Shown: piece by piece, positions 9,580 to 18,447 of the stretch
How the letters are laid out: every line of letters begins with the position of its first letter
Numbering within the stretch: position 1 is the first letter of the stretch
Assembly: GCA_965199945.1 (NCBI GenBank)
Contig: OZ241354.1
Coordinates: 3,596,001 to 3,660,000 of the forward strand
Direction: 5' to 3'
Length of the DNA stretch: 64,000 nt
DNA from: VXYL01 sp965199945
Lineage (GTDB): Bacteria; Pseudomonadota; Gammaproteobacteria; Pseudomonadales; Azotimanducaceae
Notes under the pieces: generated by a model
Database searches by the model: none
What the model saw: the letters and a program-made list of their open reading frames with translations, nothing else
Told to the model about the DNA's origin: nothing
Made by a program: the position numbers and the translations under genes

Positions 9580-10817
9580 CAGCGGTTTCCTCCGATCTCG
9601 CCGGAAGACCACAACTCGCCCAGCCGGTACTTGTCCAGCCAATGGCGCAGTTCGGATCGGCTCAGGCGCTTGAGCTTCGTTTGGCCATCTTCCTTCTCGC
9701 AGACGACGATGCTCTCTGGCTCGGGTGTCAAGGCATCAACGAGAACTTCGGAGTGCGTGGTGACGATGAGCTGGCAGCGCCCGGATGCTTCGAGCAGGAG
9801 CTTGGCCAAGCCGGGGAGGATGTCGGGATGCAGGCCGAGTTCCGGTTCCTCAATGCACACCAGCGGTGGCGGCTGTGGGTCGCAGAGGATGGCCAACAGG
9901 GAAAAATAGCGGATTGTGCCGTCGGAGAGGCGGGTGGCGGGCACCGTCACTTTGCCGCCACGCTCTTGGACGAACAGCTGTGCGGTGTTGAACTCGATGC
10001 TCACATGGAAATCGGAGACGTCTTCATACAGGCGGCGCAAGGCTTCGACGATCTGCTCCCGAGCCTCGTAGTCCATCGACAGACGATTCAGAACCAAGCC
10101 GAGATTGGCGTGGTCTTCGGCGAGATTGGCGTTTGGAAGGTCCGTCTTCTGGAGAGAGCGGACGATATTGTTCTGGCCAAAGGTCCACTCCCGATACAGA
10201 CGGATGCGCTCTAGGTCCTTAGCGAAATAGGTGAGCTCTGGATAGTACTCGGCGTCCCTCACTTCCGCTAGGATGGACTTGGAGCCCTCTACAGGGTACT
10301 CCACCTTTTCGTACCCTAGCAGCTGTCCATACGCGATCTCCATGCGCTCGCGCTCAGTGATTTCCGATAGCGCCGGTCGTCTTTCCGGCGGCACCTTCGT
10401 GTTCCTTCGGAGGATAGCCACGTGCGCGTCATTGCCCCTGTCGACAAATAGTGGCCCTGCTTGTTGACGTATCAGGGGCTCCAACCGTTCGCCGACTATC
10501 ACGAAGCGCTGAAGGCGTTCGCCAAACGCGACGCGGTAACGTAGGGCTTGTTGATCTGCCGGGTGTACAACCGCCCGTATGACAGCCGAATCTGCTTCGG
10601 CGTCGCCTTGCCAAACCCAGTCCGCGACACCGCGACCGACGCGAACTCGTGCGGCCAGGTCCGTGGGCGCCGCCTGCAACAGGCCAATCGCCTCGATGAA
10701 GTTCGACTTGCCGCTGCCGTTGGCACCGATCAACACATTCAGCGGCCCAAGCTCCAATTCTTCGGCCTGCGGGCCGAAAGAGAGCAGGTTGGTTAGCTGA
10801 ATGCGTTCAAGAAACAC
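9576..10817 (-). CDS. RecF/OLD-like AAA ATPase (AAA_21)
   Basis: 413 residues from a GTG at 10817 preceded by GAGGACGGGAC. Walker A is GANGSGKSN (about residue 32). An ABC-type signature follows at LSDGTIRYFSLLAIL, then Walker B in VCIEEPELGLHPD and the H-loop TTHSEVLVD, all in the last third. This order is that of SMC/RecF/OLD-type ATPases, which couple ATP to a nuclease or toxin partner. The partner here is likely the overlapping DUF4276 gene. The pair sits between brxC and pglX, a place where BREX operons may carry extra modules. Confidence 0.8.
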   Translation of the reverse strand: MFLERIQLTNLLSFGPQAEELELGPLNVLIGANGSGKSNFIEAIGLLQAAPTDLAARVRVGRGVADWVWQGDAEADSAVIRAVVHPADQQALRYRVAFGERLQRFVIVGERLEPLIRQQAGPLFVDRGNDAHVAILRRNTKVPPERRPALSEITERERMEIAYGQLLGYEKVEYPVEGSKSILAEVRDAEYYPELTYFAKDLERIRLYREWTFGQNNIVRSLQKTDLPNANLAEDHANLGLVLNRLSMDYEAREQIVEALRRLYEDVSDFHVSIEFNTAQLFVQERGGKVTVPATRLSDGTIRYFSLLAILCDPQPPPLVCIEEPELGLHPDILPGLAKLLLEASGRCQLIVTTHSEVLVDALTPEPESIVVCEKEDGQTKLKRLSRSELRHWLDKYRLGELWSSGEIGGNRW

Positions 10818-10826
10818 GTCCCGTCC

Positions 10827-13800
10827 TCAATGAACAACCACAGGCCCCTGCTTGACGTGCTCCACAAGCTCTTGCTCCGTCTTCCGTGCCCACGCTCGCA
10901 CGTCGTCTTGCGTTCTCAGCGTGTCGCTGGCCAGCTTGACGTGGCGCGTCTCCGGTTCCAGCAGCTTGTCCGCCTGCGACCGTGCGCTGGCGAACATCTG
11001 CGGCAGTGCCGTCGTGCGTGTTCGCCAGTCTTCCAAGGATGTCTCGTCCAGGGCGTTCAGCACCTCTTGCTCCGTGCCCGTGGTGCCGATTGTCGCCTCT
11101 TCGATGCGCAACCGCCGAAGAATGTCGTCGCGCCCCGCTTGCTCGATTGTCCGCCAACTGGCGGCATTCTCCAAGCGCTCTTGCTCGGCCTTGAAGACTT
11201 GCGCGTACTCGCTGCCGGCTTCAACGAGCGTGGTGCGCAGCGCGTCCGTGAGTGCTTGCGCGAGTGCCGGCACGGGGTTGGTGTCGGCCAGCAGGCGCCG
11301 ATTGGTGCTGATCGCTTCCACTTGGGGCTGGATGTTCTTGGTTACCTCCAAGTCTGCCGCATGCTTGGCCAGCTTGAGCAGGCGCTCGTAGGCAGGCAGG
11401 CGCTCTTTTGCCACTGCCCCCAGATCGCTCCAACGCTTGAATTCGGTCGTCAGCTGGCCGTGGCGCTCCAGCACGGCCAGAAGCTGTTCGTTTCCCGCCA
11501 AGGCTTGCAGTTCCGACAGATGTTCCGTCTTGGGCACCGGCGGCAGCGGGGCATCGCCGCCCGCTTTCTGCGCCAATTCCTGCAACGTGGCCAGCAATTC
11601 GGCGGCAGCGGCGCCCTCTTCGTTGGGTTTGCAGGCAATGTCGGTGGTCTGGAAGAGCTTGCGCAGCCGCAGGCGCTGGCGGGTGTCTATCGTGGCGCTT
11701 TCCACACGGAAGTCCGTGGTGGCCACTCTGCCTTGGTCTAGCTGCCCTGCTCGGAGGGACGCGCCGTTGGCGGTGGCCCGCAAGTGGCCGGTGCCGAACA
11801 AGGAGATCAGCGCCGCATCGACGGCATCCCTTGGCCAACCGTAGGGCGGCAAAGAGAAGTGAGTGCGTACTTCGCGGCCTTTGCGCCCGGAACCGATGAA
11901 CTCGAGAACCGTCGCGCACACGGCGTGCTCCTCGGTCCTGCCTGCAAAGCCCACTGCATCCAGAGGGCTTTCCGCACCGCCCCGGGCGCGTTCGATGACG
12001 GTTCGCCAGCGGCTGTCGTCGGCGTCGGGGAACTCGGGATAGAGCCGCGCCACGGATGCTTCGGCGGCGGCCTTCACTTTCTCCTGCAGGTGTGCTTCCA
12101 AGCGTTCGTTGCCGCCGCCCTGGATCACCTTGGCACTCTCGACGATCTGGCTGGCCAGCGCCCGCAGGTTGTTCTCCGCTTCCGTTGCGCGGGTTTCCAT
12201 GCCGCTGCGGGCCTCCGTGCCCTCCTCGGTCGTCGGCACGCCTTTGTACTCCACCGTCTCGGTGGCGGCGCTCCGAGTGGCGAGCAATCGCGCCAGTTCA
12301 TCGGCGTGGGTTTTCGGGATGAATACGTGAACCACTGCATCGTCTTGGCCAGCGGCGCGGGCGTGGGCGAGTACGCTGTTCTCGGTGACGCCCCAGCCGT
12401 CCTGAACCCAAACCGCCACGCCGTCTCGGCCCGCGGGCGGTTCATTGCCGAAGGACAGCGTCAACTTGCGCGGTTCCTTCGCTGCGCCTTGCAGAATCTT
12501 CACTGGCGCGAGGGCCCGTTGCACTGCTTCGCCCAGCCGTTCGGCGCGTTTGACGCTCATGCTGGCGGGGTCGCCAGCGAGTTTGTTGCGGCGGTTGCGG
12601 AACTCCGCTTCCCAATCGCCGCTCTCCTTGGTTTGCAGGCTGTACTCGTCGTCGACTTTCAGCAGCGTGCCGGCATCCACCAAGTCGTCAAGCAGCTTCG
12701 GCAGTCGGCTGCGCAGGGCCGTGCCGTCGTCCGCCAGATTCTTCACCAGCAGGTCCGCGAGCATCTCCGGTTTGGCGCGAACGCCGCTGTCCACGCTCGC
12801 TTCGCGGGGCAGCTTGCGAATCAGGAAGACCAGGGCGCATAGGCGCGATTTCAAGAGGCCGTCCGCGCTGCCGTCGTTGAGGTTGAGGATGGTCTGGTGA
12901 ATCTCGCGCAGCAATGCGCCCGAGTTGAGGAGGCTCGTCGCAAGTTGGTCGAACAGGAAATCCGCCGGCACGACCGTGCCGAGTGGATCGTCGGCGGTTG
13001 CGCGGATGGCTTCGTAGACGATGCGCAGCTGGGTGCGCAGTTGCCCAGCCATGCCGGCGCGGTCGACGGCCCGCAATGCCTGTTCCCAGAAGCGCCGACG
13101 GACAGGCAGCAGCGGGTAGTCCTCCACCAGCACGGCCTTGTCATCGCTGCGCGGCGCGATGCGGGCACCGGTCAAGTGGCGGTCGATTTCGCCGGCATGG
13201 GCATCCAGAGCGGCTTGGACATCGGGGCTGCGGTCTTCGCGTTTGGCGAGTACGACGCGGCGGATGACTGTTTCGACATCGTTGTCCGAAAGTTCGACGT
13301 TGACGGCGAAGCGCCCTTGCAGCCTCTGCAGCGAGGGGGTGCCGGAGAGGGCGGTTTGCCCGGTGCCGACGAAGAGCAGCCGATCGCCGAACCGCTTGCT
13401 GCAGGCTTCGGCGACTTCCTGCACCACATAGGAGCGGCCGGCGTCCTCGCCAATGTACTGCTGCACTTCGTCCAAGATGACGACAGTGTTGGGCAAGCGC
13501 CCATCGGCGGTTGCCAAGCTGTCCTCGAAGGCGTCCACGAATTGATCCGTGGTGATGTCCGCTACGCGCGGAAACTGTTCGCGTAACAGGGATTTGGCTG
13601 CCCGTTCCGAGGCGGCGAAGTTGGGATCCGCCGTCAACAGCGCCTGGGCAATCACCGGGCTCACGTAGAGGTCGTTGAGTTCGCGTCTGAGGTCGCGCCC
13701 GGGTGCCTCGACGGCGGCTCGAACTTGGTCGTAGACGCCGTTCTTCTTCAACCAGAGGCAGAAGCGGGCCTGGGGGTAGCCCTCCGGCAGTTCGGTGGAC

Positions 13801-14267
13801 TTGAACACGATGCCCAGCAAGGCCAACCGCACGCTGTCGCCCGCGCCGGTGTCCAACGTTCCCGCTGCGGCGTGCAGACCATCGGCCCGTCGCCCTAGCG
13901 TGGAAATCTCGATCAGCTTCTCCCGCACGTCGTTGGGCAGTTGGGCGAGTCCGCGCGCTGTGGCGCCGTCGGGAAAAGCGTAGTCCGTCCACAGGAAGCG
14001 CAGCATCTTTGCCAAGTGGGACTTGCCGCTGCCGAAGAAACCGCTCACCCACGCGGCCGGCTGTTCTGTCTGGCCTTGGTGGTTGATGTAGGACTCCAGG
14101 ATGCGAACGAGGCCGCGCCGATACTCGCCTTCGCAAACGAAGTGCGCCAGTTCGAATCGCAGCGTGCGCTGATCGTCCTCCGTCAGCGCATCGGTCATGC
14201 GCGCCACACCGCTGTTCGGCAGAGCGATTTCCGCCGGGTCGCGCTGGTAGATATCTCGATTGCGCAT
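10827..14267 (-). CDS. brxC: BREX system P-loop ATPase BrxC
   Basis: 1146 residues, typical for BrxC/PglY. The N-terminus has MRNRDIYQRDP, Walker A GFFGSGKSH near residue 78, and Walker B VVILDEVQQYIG near residue 270. The rest is long and helical, with a coiled-coil-rich C-terminal third. BrxC is an essential ATPase of BREX phage exclusion. It starts 3 bases after brxB and is followed 9 bases later by the AAA ATPase. No frameshift is seen. Confidence 0.9.
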   Translation of the reverse strand: MRNRDIYQRDPAEIALPNSGVARMTDALTEDDQRTLRFELAHFVCEGEYRRGLVRILESYINHQGQTEQPAAWVSGFFGSGKSHLAKMLRFLWTDYAFPDGATARGLAQLPNDVREKLIEISTLGRRADGLHAAAGTLDTGAGDSVRLALLGIVFKSTELPEGYPQARFCLWLKKNGVYDQVRAAVEAPGRDLRRELNDLYVSPVIAQALLTADPNFAASERAAKSLLREQFPRVADITTDQFVDAFEDSLATADGRLPNTVVILDEVQQYIGEDAGRSYVVQEVAEACSKRFGDRLLFVGTGQTALSGTPSLQRLQGRFAVNVELSDNDVETVIRRVVLAKREDRSPDVQAALDAHAGEIDRHLTGARIAPRSDDKAVLVEDYPLLPVRRRFWEQALRAVDRAGMAGQLRTQLRIVYEAIRATADDPLGTVVPADFLFDQLATSLLNSGALLREIHQTILNLNDGSADGLLKSRLCALVFLIRKLPREASVDSGVRAKPEMLADLLVKNLADDGTALRSRLPKLLDDLVDAGTLLKVDDEYSLQTKESGDWEAEFRNRRNKLAGDPASMSVKRAERLGEAVQRALAPVKILQGAAKEPRKLTLSFGNEPPAGRDGVAVWVQDGWGVTENSVLAHARAAGQDDAVVHVFIPKTHADELARLLATRSAATETVEYKGVPTTEEGTEARSGMETRATEAENNLRALASQIVESAKVIQGGGNERLEAHLQEKVKAAAEASVARLYPEFPDADDSRWRTVIERARGGAESPLDAVGFAGRTEEHAVCATVLEFIGSGRKGREVRTHFSLPPYGWPRDAVDAALISLFGTGHLRATANGASLRAGQLDQGRVATTDFRVESATIDTRQRLRLRKLFQTTDIACKPNEEGAAAAELLATLQELAQKAGGDAPLPPVPKTEHLSELQALAGNEQLLAVLERHGQLTTEFKRWSDLGAVAKERLPAYERLLKLAKHAADLEVTKNIQPQVEAISTNRRLLADTNPVPALAQALTDALRTTLVEAGSEYAQVFKAEQERLENAASWRTIEQAGRDDILRRLRIEEATIGTTGTEQEVLNALDETSLEDWRTRTTALPQMFASARSQADKLLEPETRHVKLASDTLRTQDDVRAWARKTEQELVEHVKQGPVVVH

Positions 14268-14270
14268 GGT

Positions 14271-14846
14271 CTAAACGCCAACCCGATAGACGGCGCGCTG
14301 ATCTTGAACGGTGATTGGCACCGCCAAGTAGCTCCAGCCGTCGCGGGCATCGAGCAGCCGGTAGTTGCTGTTCTCGTATTCGCCGGGAAAGAACACCACC
14401 AGGCGACCACGAATGTCGTCCTGAATCGCCTGCATCAGTTCGGAGACGCGGGCGAAACCGAAGAGAGACGCAACGCCGGAGACAGCGAGCACCGTGTTTT
14501 CGTCCGCTTCTGGTGCCTTGAGGTAGTTGCGGAGCTGTGCCGCCAAGTGCTCGAGAAAATCGTCGTCCAGCTTCAAGTCCAAGTCCTGGGGGAACTCGAA
14601 GTAGCTCTCGCGGTATTCCAAGCCGGCCATCCATGCCGCGAAGGCGCTGGTGAGGTCGCACTCCACCCAGCCATGGCGCGCCTCCTTGGTGGCCACCTCG
14701 AAGCGCCCCATGCGGGCGCGAAGGCGGCGTTCGTCGGCCTTTTCGTAGACGATGAAAATGGCTTTCTCCGCGCCGGCCAAGTCCTGCCGCCAAGGCAGGG
14801 TGATGTGCGCCTTGTAGCGTTCAAGCAGCCTATCGATGCGATTCAC
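14271..14846 (-). CDS. brxB: BrxB, DUF1788 domain protein
   Basis: 191 residues from a GTG at 14846. It shows the DUF1788 pattern: SGVASLFGFARVSELM, then IRGRLVVFFPGE, then YRLLDARDGWSYLAVPI. BrxB is a small conserved BREX component of unknown biochemical role. Its start lies inside the end of the brxA-like gene (17-base overlap) and brxC follows after 3 bases, the standard brxA-brxB-brxC order. Confidence 0.9.
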   Translation of the reverse strand: MNRIDRLLERYKAHITLPWRQDLAGAEKAIFIVYEKADERRLRARMGRFEVATKEARHGWVECDLTSAFAAWMAGLEYRESYFEFPQDLDLKLDDDFLEHLAAQLRNYLKAPEADENTVLAVSGVASLFGFARVSELMQAIQDDIRGRLVVFFPGEYENSNYRLLDARDGWSYLAVPITVQDQRAVYRVGV

Positions 14847-15543
14847 GAATGAACCTTTGCTCTTTGCGAGTCACCAAGTCCGGAAAGGAGAACTCCATGA
14901 TCTTGCCGGCGTGCTTGAACTCCAGCAGGCCGAACATCCTTGCGTTCAGAACCAACGCGAGGAACTTGTCGATGAAGACGTCCAGAACCACCACCCAGGG
15001 CGTGTCGTAGAGAGGGCGTCCGCCGGCCCCCACGGCGGAACCGATCAGCAAGGCATAGGTCGTTGCCACCGGAGTCGGTTGCAGGCGTTGGCGGGTTTTG
15101 CGGCTTCTTCCTCGCAGGTGGCCGGATTGCGTCCACGACGACGACGCATTGCGAACCACGGCATCCAAGGTCGTCGGACTGAGGCGGTCCTCCACCGTTG
15201 CGGCCAAATCGTCCTTCATCGGCTGGCGGCTGAACTCGTGCCCGATCGGCGTTGCAAGTACCGCGCGCGCACTGGCGCGCAGCAACGGGTCCCGAGCCAA
15301 CGCCAGCAGCAGCGCCAGCATGGGGCGAGCGGCCTCGTCGCGGCCCCAGAGATCGCGCAGGGCCCGAAAGAGGATCAGGCGGGTGTCCAAACCGTACAGT
15401 TCGGCCAGACGCTGCGCGGACGCCTTGCGCGTCGCTGCCGTCCGTTTGCCGAGGCAGTTGCCGGCAACGATGGCTTCTTCATACTCGCCACGGCGAGCAT
15501 CGCTTGGCACTGCGGCGAACAGCTGGGTAAGTTCGTCGAGCAT
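14830..15543 (-). CDS. BrxA-like first protein of the BREX-like operon
   Basis: 237 residues when started at the ATG at 15543. The open frame continues to an ATG at 15660, but that lies only 9 bases from the -10 box of the promoter, so translation from 15543 is preferred; this is inference. Conserved-looking stretches are GNCLGKRTAATRKASA, LYGLDTRLILFRALRDLW and RNASSSWTQSGHLRGR. I do not see a clean match to canonical DUF1819 BrxA, but position directly before brxB, size and helical content suggest the same job (BrxA is a small DNA-binding helical protein). Confidence 0.6.
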   Translation of the reverse strand: MLDELTQLFAAVPSDARRGEYEEAIVAGNCLGKRTAATRKASAQRLAELYGLDTRLILFRALRDLWGRDEAARPMLALLLALARDPLLRASARAVLATPIGHEFSRQPMKDDLAATVEDRLSPTTLDAVVRNASSSWTQSGHLRGRSRKTRQRLQPTPVATTYALLIGSAVGAGGRPLYDTPWVVVLDVFIDKFLALVLNARMFGLLEFKHAGKIMEFSFPDLVTRKEQRFIRESHR

Positions 15544-15668
15544 GATGGTGCGGCTTGTGTGGGTGCCGCGACAGCCCCTCCGGAACCCCCAGAGGTCGGC
15601 GACTGGCGCTGCCAGGTTGGCAATGTCAGCGTCAAGGCTCAAGTCGTGGCGGAAGATCATGCGAAAGG

Positions 15669-15696
15669 ATCATAGGCCTTCGTACAGAAATGTCAA
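15669..15696 (-). promoter_or_regulatory. Sigma70 promoter of the BREX-like operon
   Basis: On the minus strand TTGACA (15696-15691), a 16-base spacer and TATGAT (15674-15669): perfect -35 and one mismatch in -10. It sits in the 80-base gap after speE and would start transcription near 15661. A short inverted repeat (GCCTGC/GCAGGC, about 15703-15720) lies just upstream and may end speE transcription or bind a regulator. Confidence 0.75.
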
Positions 15697-15741
15697 TGCC
15701 CCGCCTGCAAACTGGCAGGCTTGGAACTGGTGTTCGCAGGG

Positions 15742-17469
15742 TCAACGCACCTCCCCTCCCATCCCCTCCGCGAAGAACACCCCCCGATATTCCCGCCACG
15801 CCTGTTGGTGGTAGCCGTAGACGGTGTGGGTGCCTAGGCGGTTGATGGCGACGGCTTCCAAGCCCGCGAAGAAGCCTTGGGGGAAGGCGAACGCCCCCGC
15901 TAGCTGAGCCGGGTTCAGCCAGCCGTCGGGGGTGGTTTGCGTGCTCGCGGCGATGCGGGCTGAGGCGGGTTTGCCTTTCACCGTGCCGATGCTCCAGCCC
16001 CACTCGCCGAAGCTCGGCACGTTGGCGCGGTATTGCTCGGCGTGGAAGCCGGCGTGGGCCATCGTTTTGCCGATGGAGAGGAAGGCGTCGGTGGCGTGGA
16101 AGGGCGACGTGGATTGGGTGACGAATGCGCCGTCGGGCGAGAGTAGCTGCTTGACGCGGGCGTAGAAGTAGTCGCTGTAGAGGCGGTTGAGGTCCGGGTG
16201 GTTCGGGTCGGGCAGGTCGGCGACGATCACGTCGAAACGCTCGCCCGCCGCGCCGAGGCGTTCCACTTCGATGAAGGCGTCGCCTTCGATCGCCTGTACG
16301 CGGGGGTCGTCGAAGGCGTTGCCGTTGAGTGTCGTCAACGCGCTTGAAAGCCACTCTGGCGCATCCTCGTCCTCGCCTCGGAACAGGCGCAGCAGTTGCG
16401 GATCGATGTCGATCAACGTGACGGTCTTCGGTTCCCAGCGCAGCACGTCGCGCAACGCCAGGCCGTCGCCGCCGCCGAGGATCAGCACCCGCTCGCGGCG
16501 GTACGCGGCGAGCATCGCCGGCGTCGTCAGGTAGGCGTGGTAGATGCGCTCGTCGTTGGAAGCGAACTGCAGGGCGCCGTTGATGTAGAGGCTGAGCACG
16601 TCCGGCTTGCCGGCGGCAACGTGGCGCTTGGTGAGGACGACGTTCTGGAAGGGCGTTTGCAGGCTGTAGACGACGCGATCCTTGAACAGCGTGTCGCCCA
16701 GGTTCGCCATCCAGCGCGTGCCGAATGCCGCCAGCACCACCAGCAGCACCGCCAGAGCGCCGTGGCCGATCCACAACAGATGCGCCGGCCGCAGTTCGGC
16801 GCGGTAGACGATCAGGAAGCCCATGCCCACCAAGGTGTTCACCGCGGCAGCGCCCACCGCGGCGTAGACGATTGGCAGCTTGAGGCAGATGAGCACCCAG
16901 ATGGCGGCGCCGATGCCAGCGCCGATGTAGTCCGCGCCGTACATGGTGCCGAGGTTGTGTTCCAAGTGCCGCGCATGGACGTGTTCGCGCACCCGGGCGA
17001 TGAGCGGAATCTCCATGCCGATCAGGAAGCCGATCAGTGCGCCGGCCACGAACGGCAACGCCCGCGCGCCAGCCAGCAGCGCCGAGGCGATGCCGCCGTC
17101 GAGTTCGACGAACGCATCCACGCCGTACACCGCGCGCAGCCACTCCGGCAGTCCGTACGCGAGGGCAACGGCGGCCGAGAGCAGCAGCACGGACGTGCCG
17201 CCGAGCACGGCGATGCCGAGTTCCAGCCAGGCGAAGCCCCGGTAGATGGCGCGAATCCACTTCGCGGCGAAGGCGCCGAAGCCCATCGCCACGATCATCA
17301 AGCCGATCATGGCGTAGAGCGTGGGTTCCACCGCGCCGAGCACGCGCCCGGCGTAGTGGGCCATCAGGTATTCGTAGACGAGGCCGCAGGCGGCGACCAC
17401 GCCCATCGCGCCGATCAGCGCCGCATCGTGCCAGCGCAGCCGTGGCCTTGCGGGGGACTGGTCGTTCAA
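15742..17469 (-). CDS. speE: Spermidine synthase-like aminopropyltransferase with N-terminal membrane domain
   Basis: 575 residues from a TTG at 17469. The first ~260 residues hold seven or eight hydrophobic segments; the rest is a SpeE-type Rossmann domain with LILGGGDGLALRDVL (AdoMet site) near residue 330, LIDIDP, and VIVADLPDPNHP with the catalytic Asp. The usual YHE of the substrate loop reads YHA here (DERIYHAYL), a possible change in substrate handling. It would transfer aminopropyl groups from decarboxylated AdoMet, supplied by the speD of the same cluster, to a polyamine or another acceptor at the membrane. It is the last gene of the cluster, 48 bases after the DUF350 gene. Confidence 0.85.
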   Translation of the reverse strand: MNDQSPARPRLRWHDAALIGAMGVVAACGLVYEYLMAHYAGRVLGAVEPTLYAMIGLMIVAMGFGAFAAKWIRAIYRGFAWLELGIAVLGGTSVLLLSAAVALAYGLPEWLRAVYGVDAFVELDGGIASALLAGARALPFVAGALIGFLIGMEIPLIARVREHVHARHLEHNLGTMYGADYIGAGIGAAIWVLICLKLPIVYAAVGAAAVNTLVGMGFLIVYRAELRPAHLLWIGHGALAVLLVVLAAFGTRWMANLGDTLFKDRVVYSLQTPFQNVVLTKRHVAAGKPDVLSLYINGALQFASNDERIYHAYLTTPAMLAAYRRERVLILGGGDGLALRDVLRWEPKTVTLIDIDPQLLRLFRGEDEDAPEWLSSALTTLNGNAFDDPRVQAIEGDAFIEVERLGAAGERFDVIVADLPDPNHPDLNRLYSDYFYARVKQLLSPDGAFVTQSTSPFHATDAFLSIGKTMAHAGFHAEQYRANVPSFGEWGWSIGTVKGKPASARIAASTQTTPDGWLNPAQLAGAFAFPQGFFAGLEAVAINRLGTHTVYGYHQQAWREYRGVFFAEGMGGEVR

Positions 17470-17517
17470 GCTCGCGGCACGGACCCCGTCGCAAGGCCCG
17501 TCACAAGAAAGGCGCGA

Positions 17518-18414
17518 TCAGCCGGCCACCGCGCGCACGATCAAGCCGATGCCAACGAACACCGCCGCTTCGATTGCGGCCACGCCCACGTTGCGCTGCC
17601 GGTCCACTTCCTCCACCACGTCGATGCCGCTCAGGATTACCCGTTGCGCCAGCATCGAAAGCACCAGCAACGCCGCCGCCAACACGATTGCCCACAGGAA
17701 CCAGGCGCCGTAGGCCACCAAGGCGGACGTGTCCGCCCCGGCGATGAAGGCCACCATGCCGCCAGCGGAAGAAGAGGCCAGCGCGGTGCCGATCAAGTGG
17801 CCGGCGTAGCGCACGCCGAGTGCCGTGTTGCCGCCTTCGATGGCGGCCTGCCATTGCTCGCCGTCGTTGCGGCGGGCGTAGATGGCGGCGCGCGTTCGGG
17901 TAACGCCGAGCACCACGAACTGCGCCAGGAAGAACATCACGACCACGGACGCCAAGCCCTGCACGAGGTCGCCTTCCGCCCAGTTGATGGCGCCGTTGAT
18001 GAGCACGCCCAAGGCCACCAGATTCGCCGCCTGCACGGTGCCGGCGGCCAGGTTCTGCGCTTGGATGGCGGCCTTGACGGAGAAGCCGTGGAAGACGATC
18101 CAGTCGTTGACCAGGATGCCGAGCTTGAGCAGCACCAGCCCGAGCAGCCCATACGCGACGACGGCCACGAGTTCGGCGCCAATCGTGACCTCCGGCTCGC
18201 CATGCGCGGCACCGGCCAGCACCAAGGCCGCGGCGAAGACGCCGCCAGCGAGCGCCAGGCCGAAGGCGAAGTTGTCCTTCTCCGCCAATTCGTCGCGCGA
18301 ATCCACGCTGAACAGCATCCCGGAGCCGTAGCGCAGGGCGCACATCGCCGCCACCGCGACGGCCAAATCGAGCGCCACGATGCCCCAGAACCAAATGCTC
18401 AGGCTGTCGATCAT
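17518..18414 (-). CDS. DUF350 (YjfL-like) membrane protein, duplicated domain
   Basis: 298 residues, mostly hydrophobic, with about eight transmembrane segments arranged as two related halves (each ends in a helix followed by a charged segment such as GFSVKAAIQAQN or DVVEEVDRQRNV). This fits DUF350/YjfL proteins, whose function is unproven; they recur with speD, membrane-linked speE and envelope-stress genes. GGGAGA precedes the ATG at 18414 at good spacing. Confidence 0.75.
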   Translation of the reverse strand: MIDSLSIWFWGIVALDLAVAVAAMCALRYGSGMLFSVDSRDELAEKDNFAFGLALAGGVFAAALVLAGAAHGEPEVTIGAELVAVVAYGLLGLVLLKLGILVNDWIVFHGFSVKAAIQAQNLAAGTVQAANLVALGVLINGAINWAEGDLVQGLASVVVMFFLAQFVVLGVTRTRAAIYARRNDGEQWQAAIEGGNTALGVRYAGHLIGTALASSSAGGMVAFIAGADTSALVAYGAWFLWAIVLAAALLVLSMLAQRVILSGIDVVEEVDRQRNVGVAAIEAAVFVGIGLIVRAVAG

Positions 18415-18447
18415 GCTTGCGTCTCCCTCAATGCGCTCTCGACGCGC

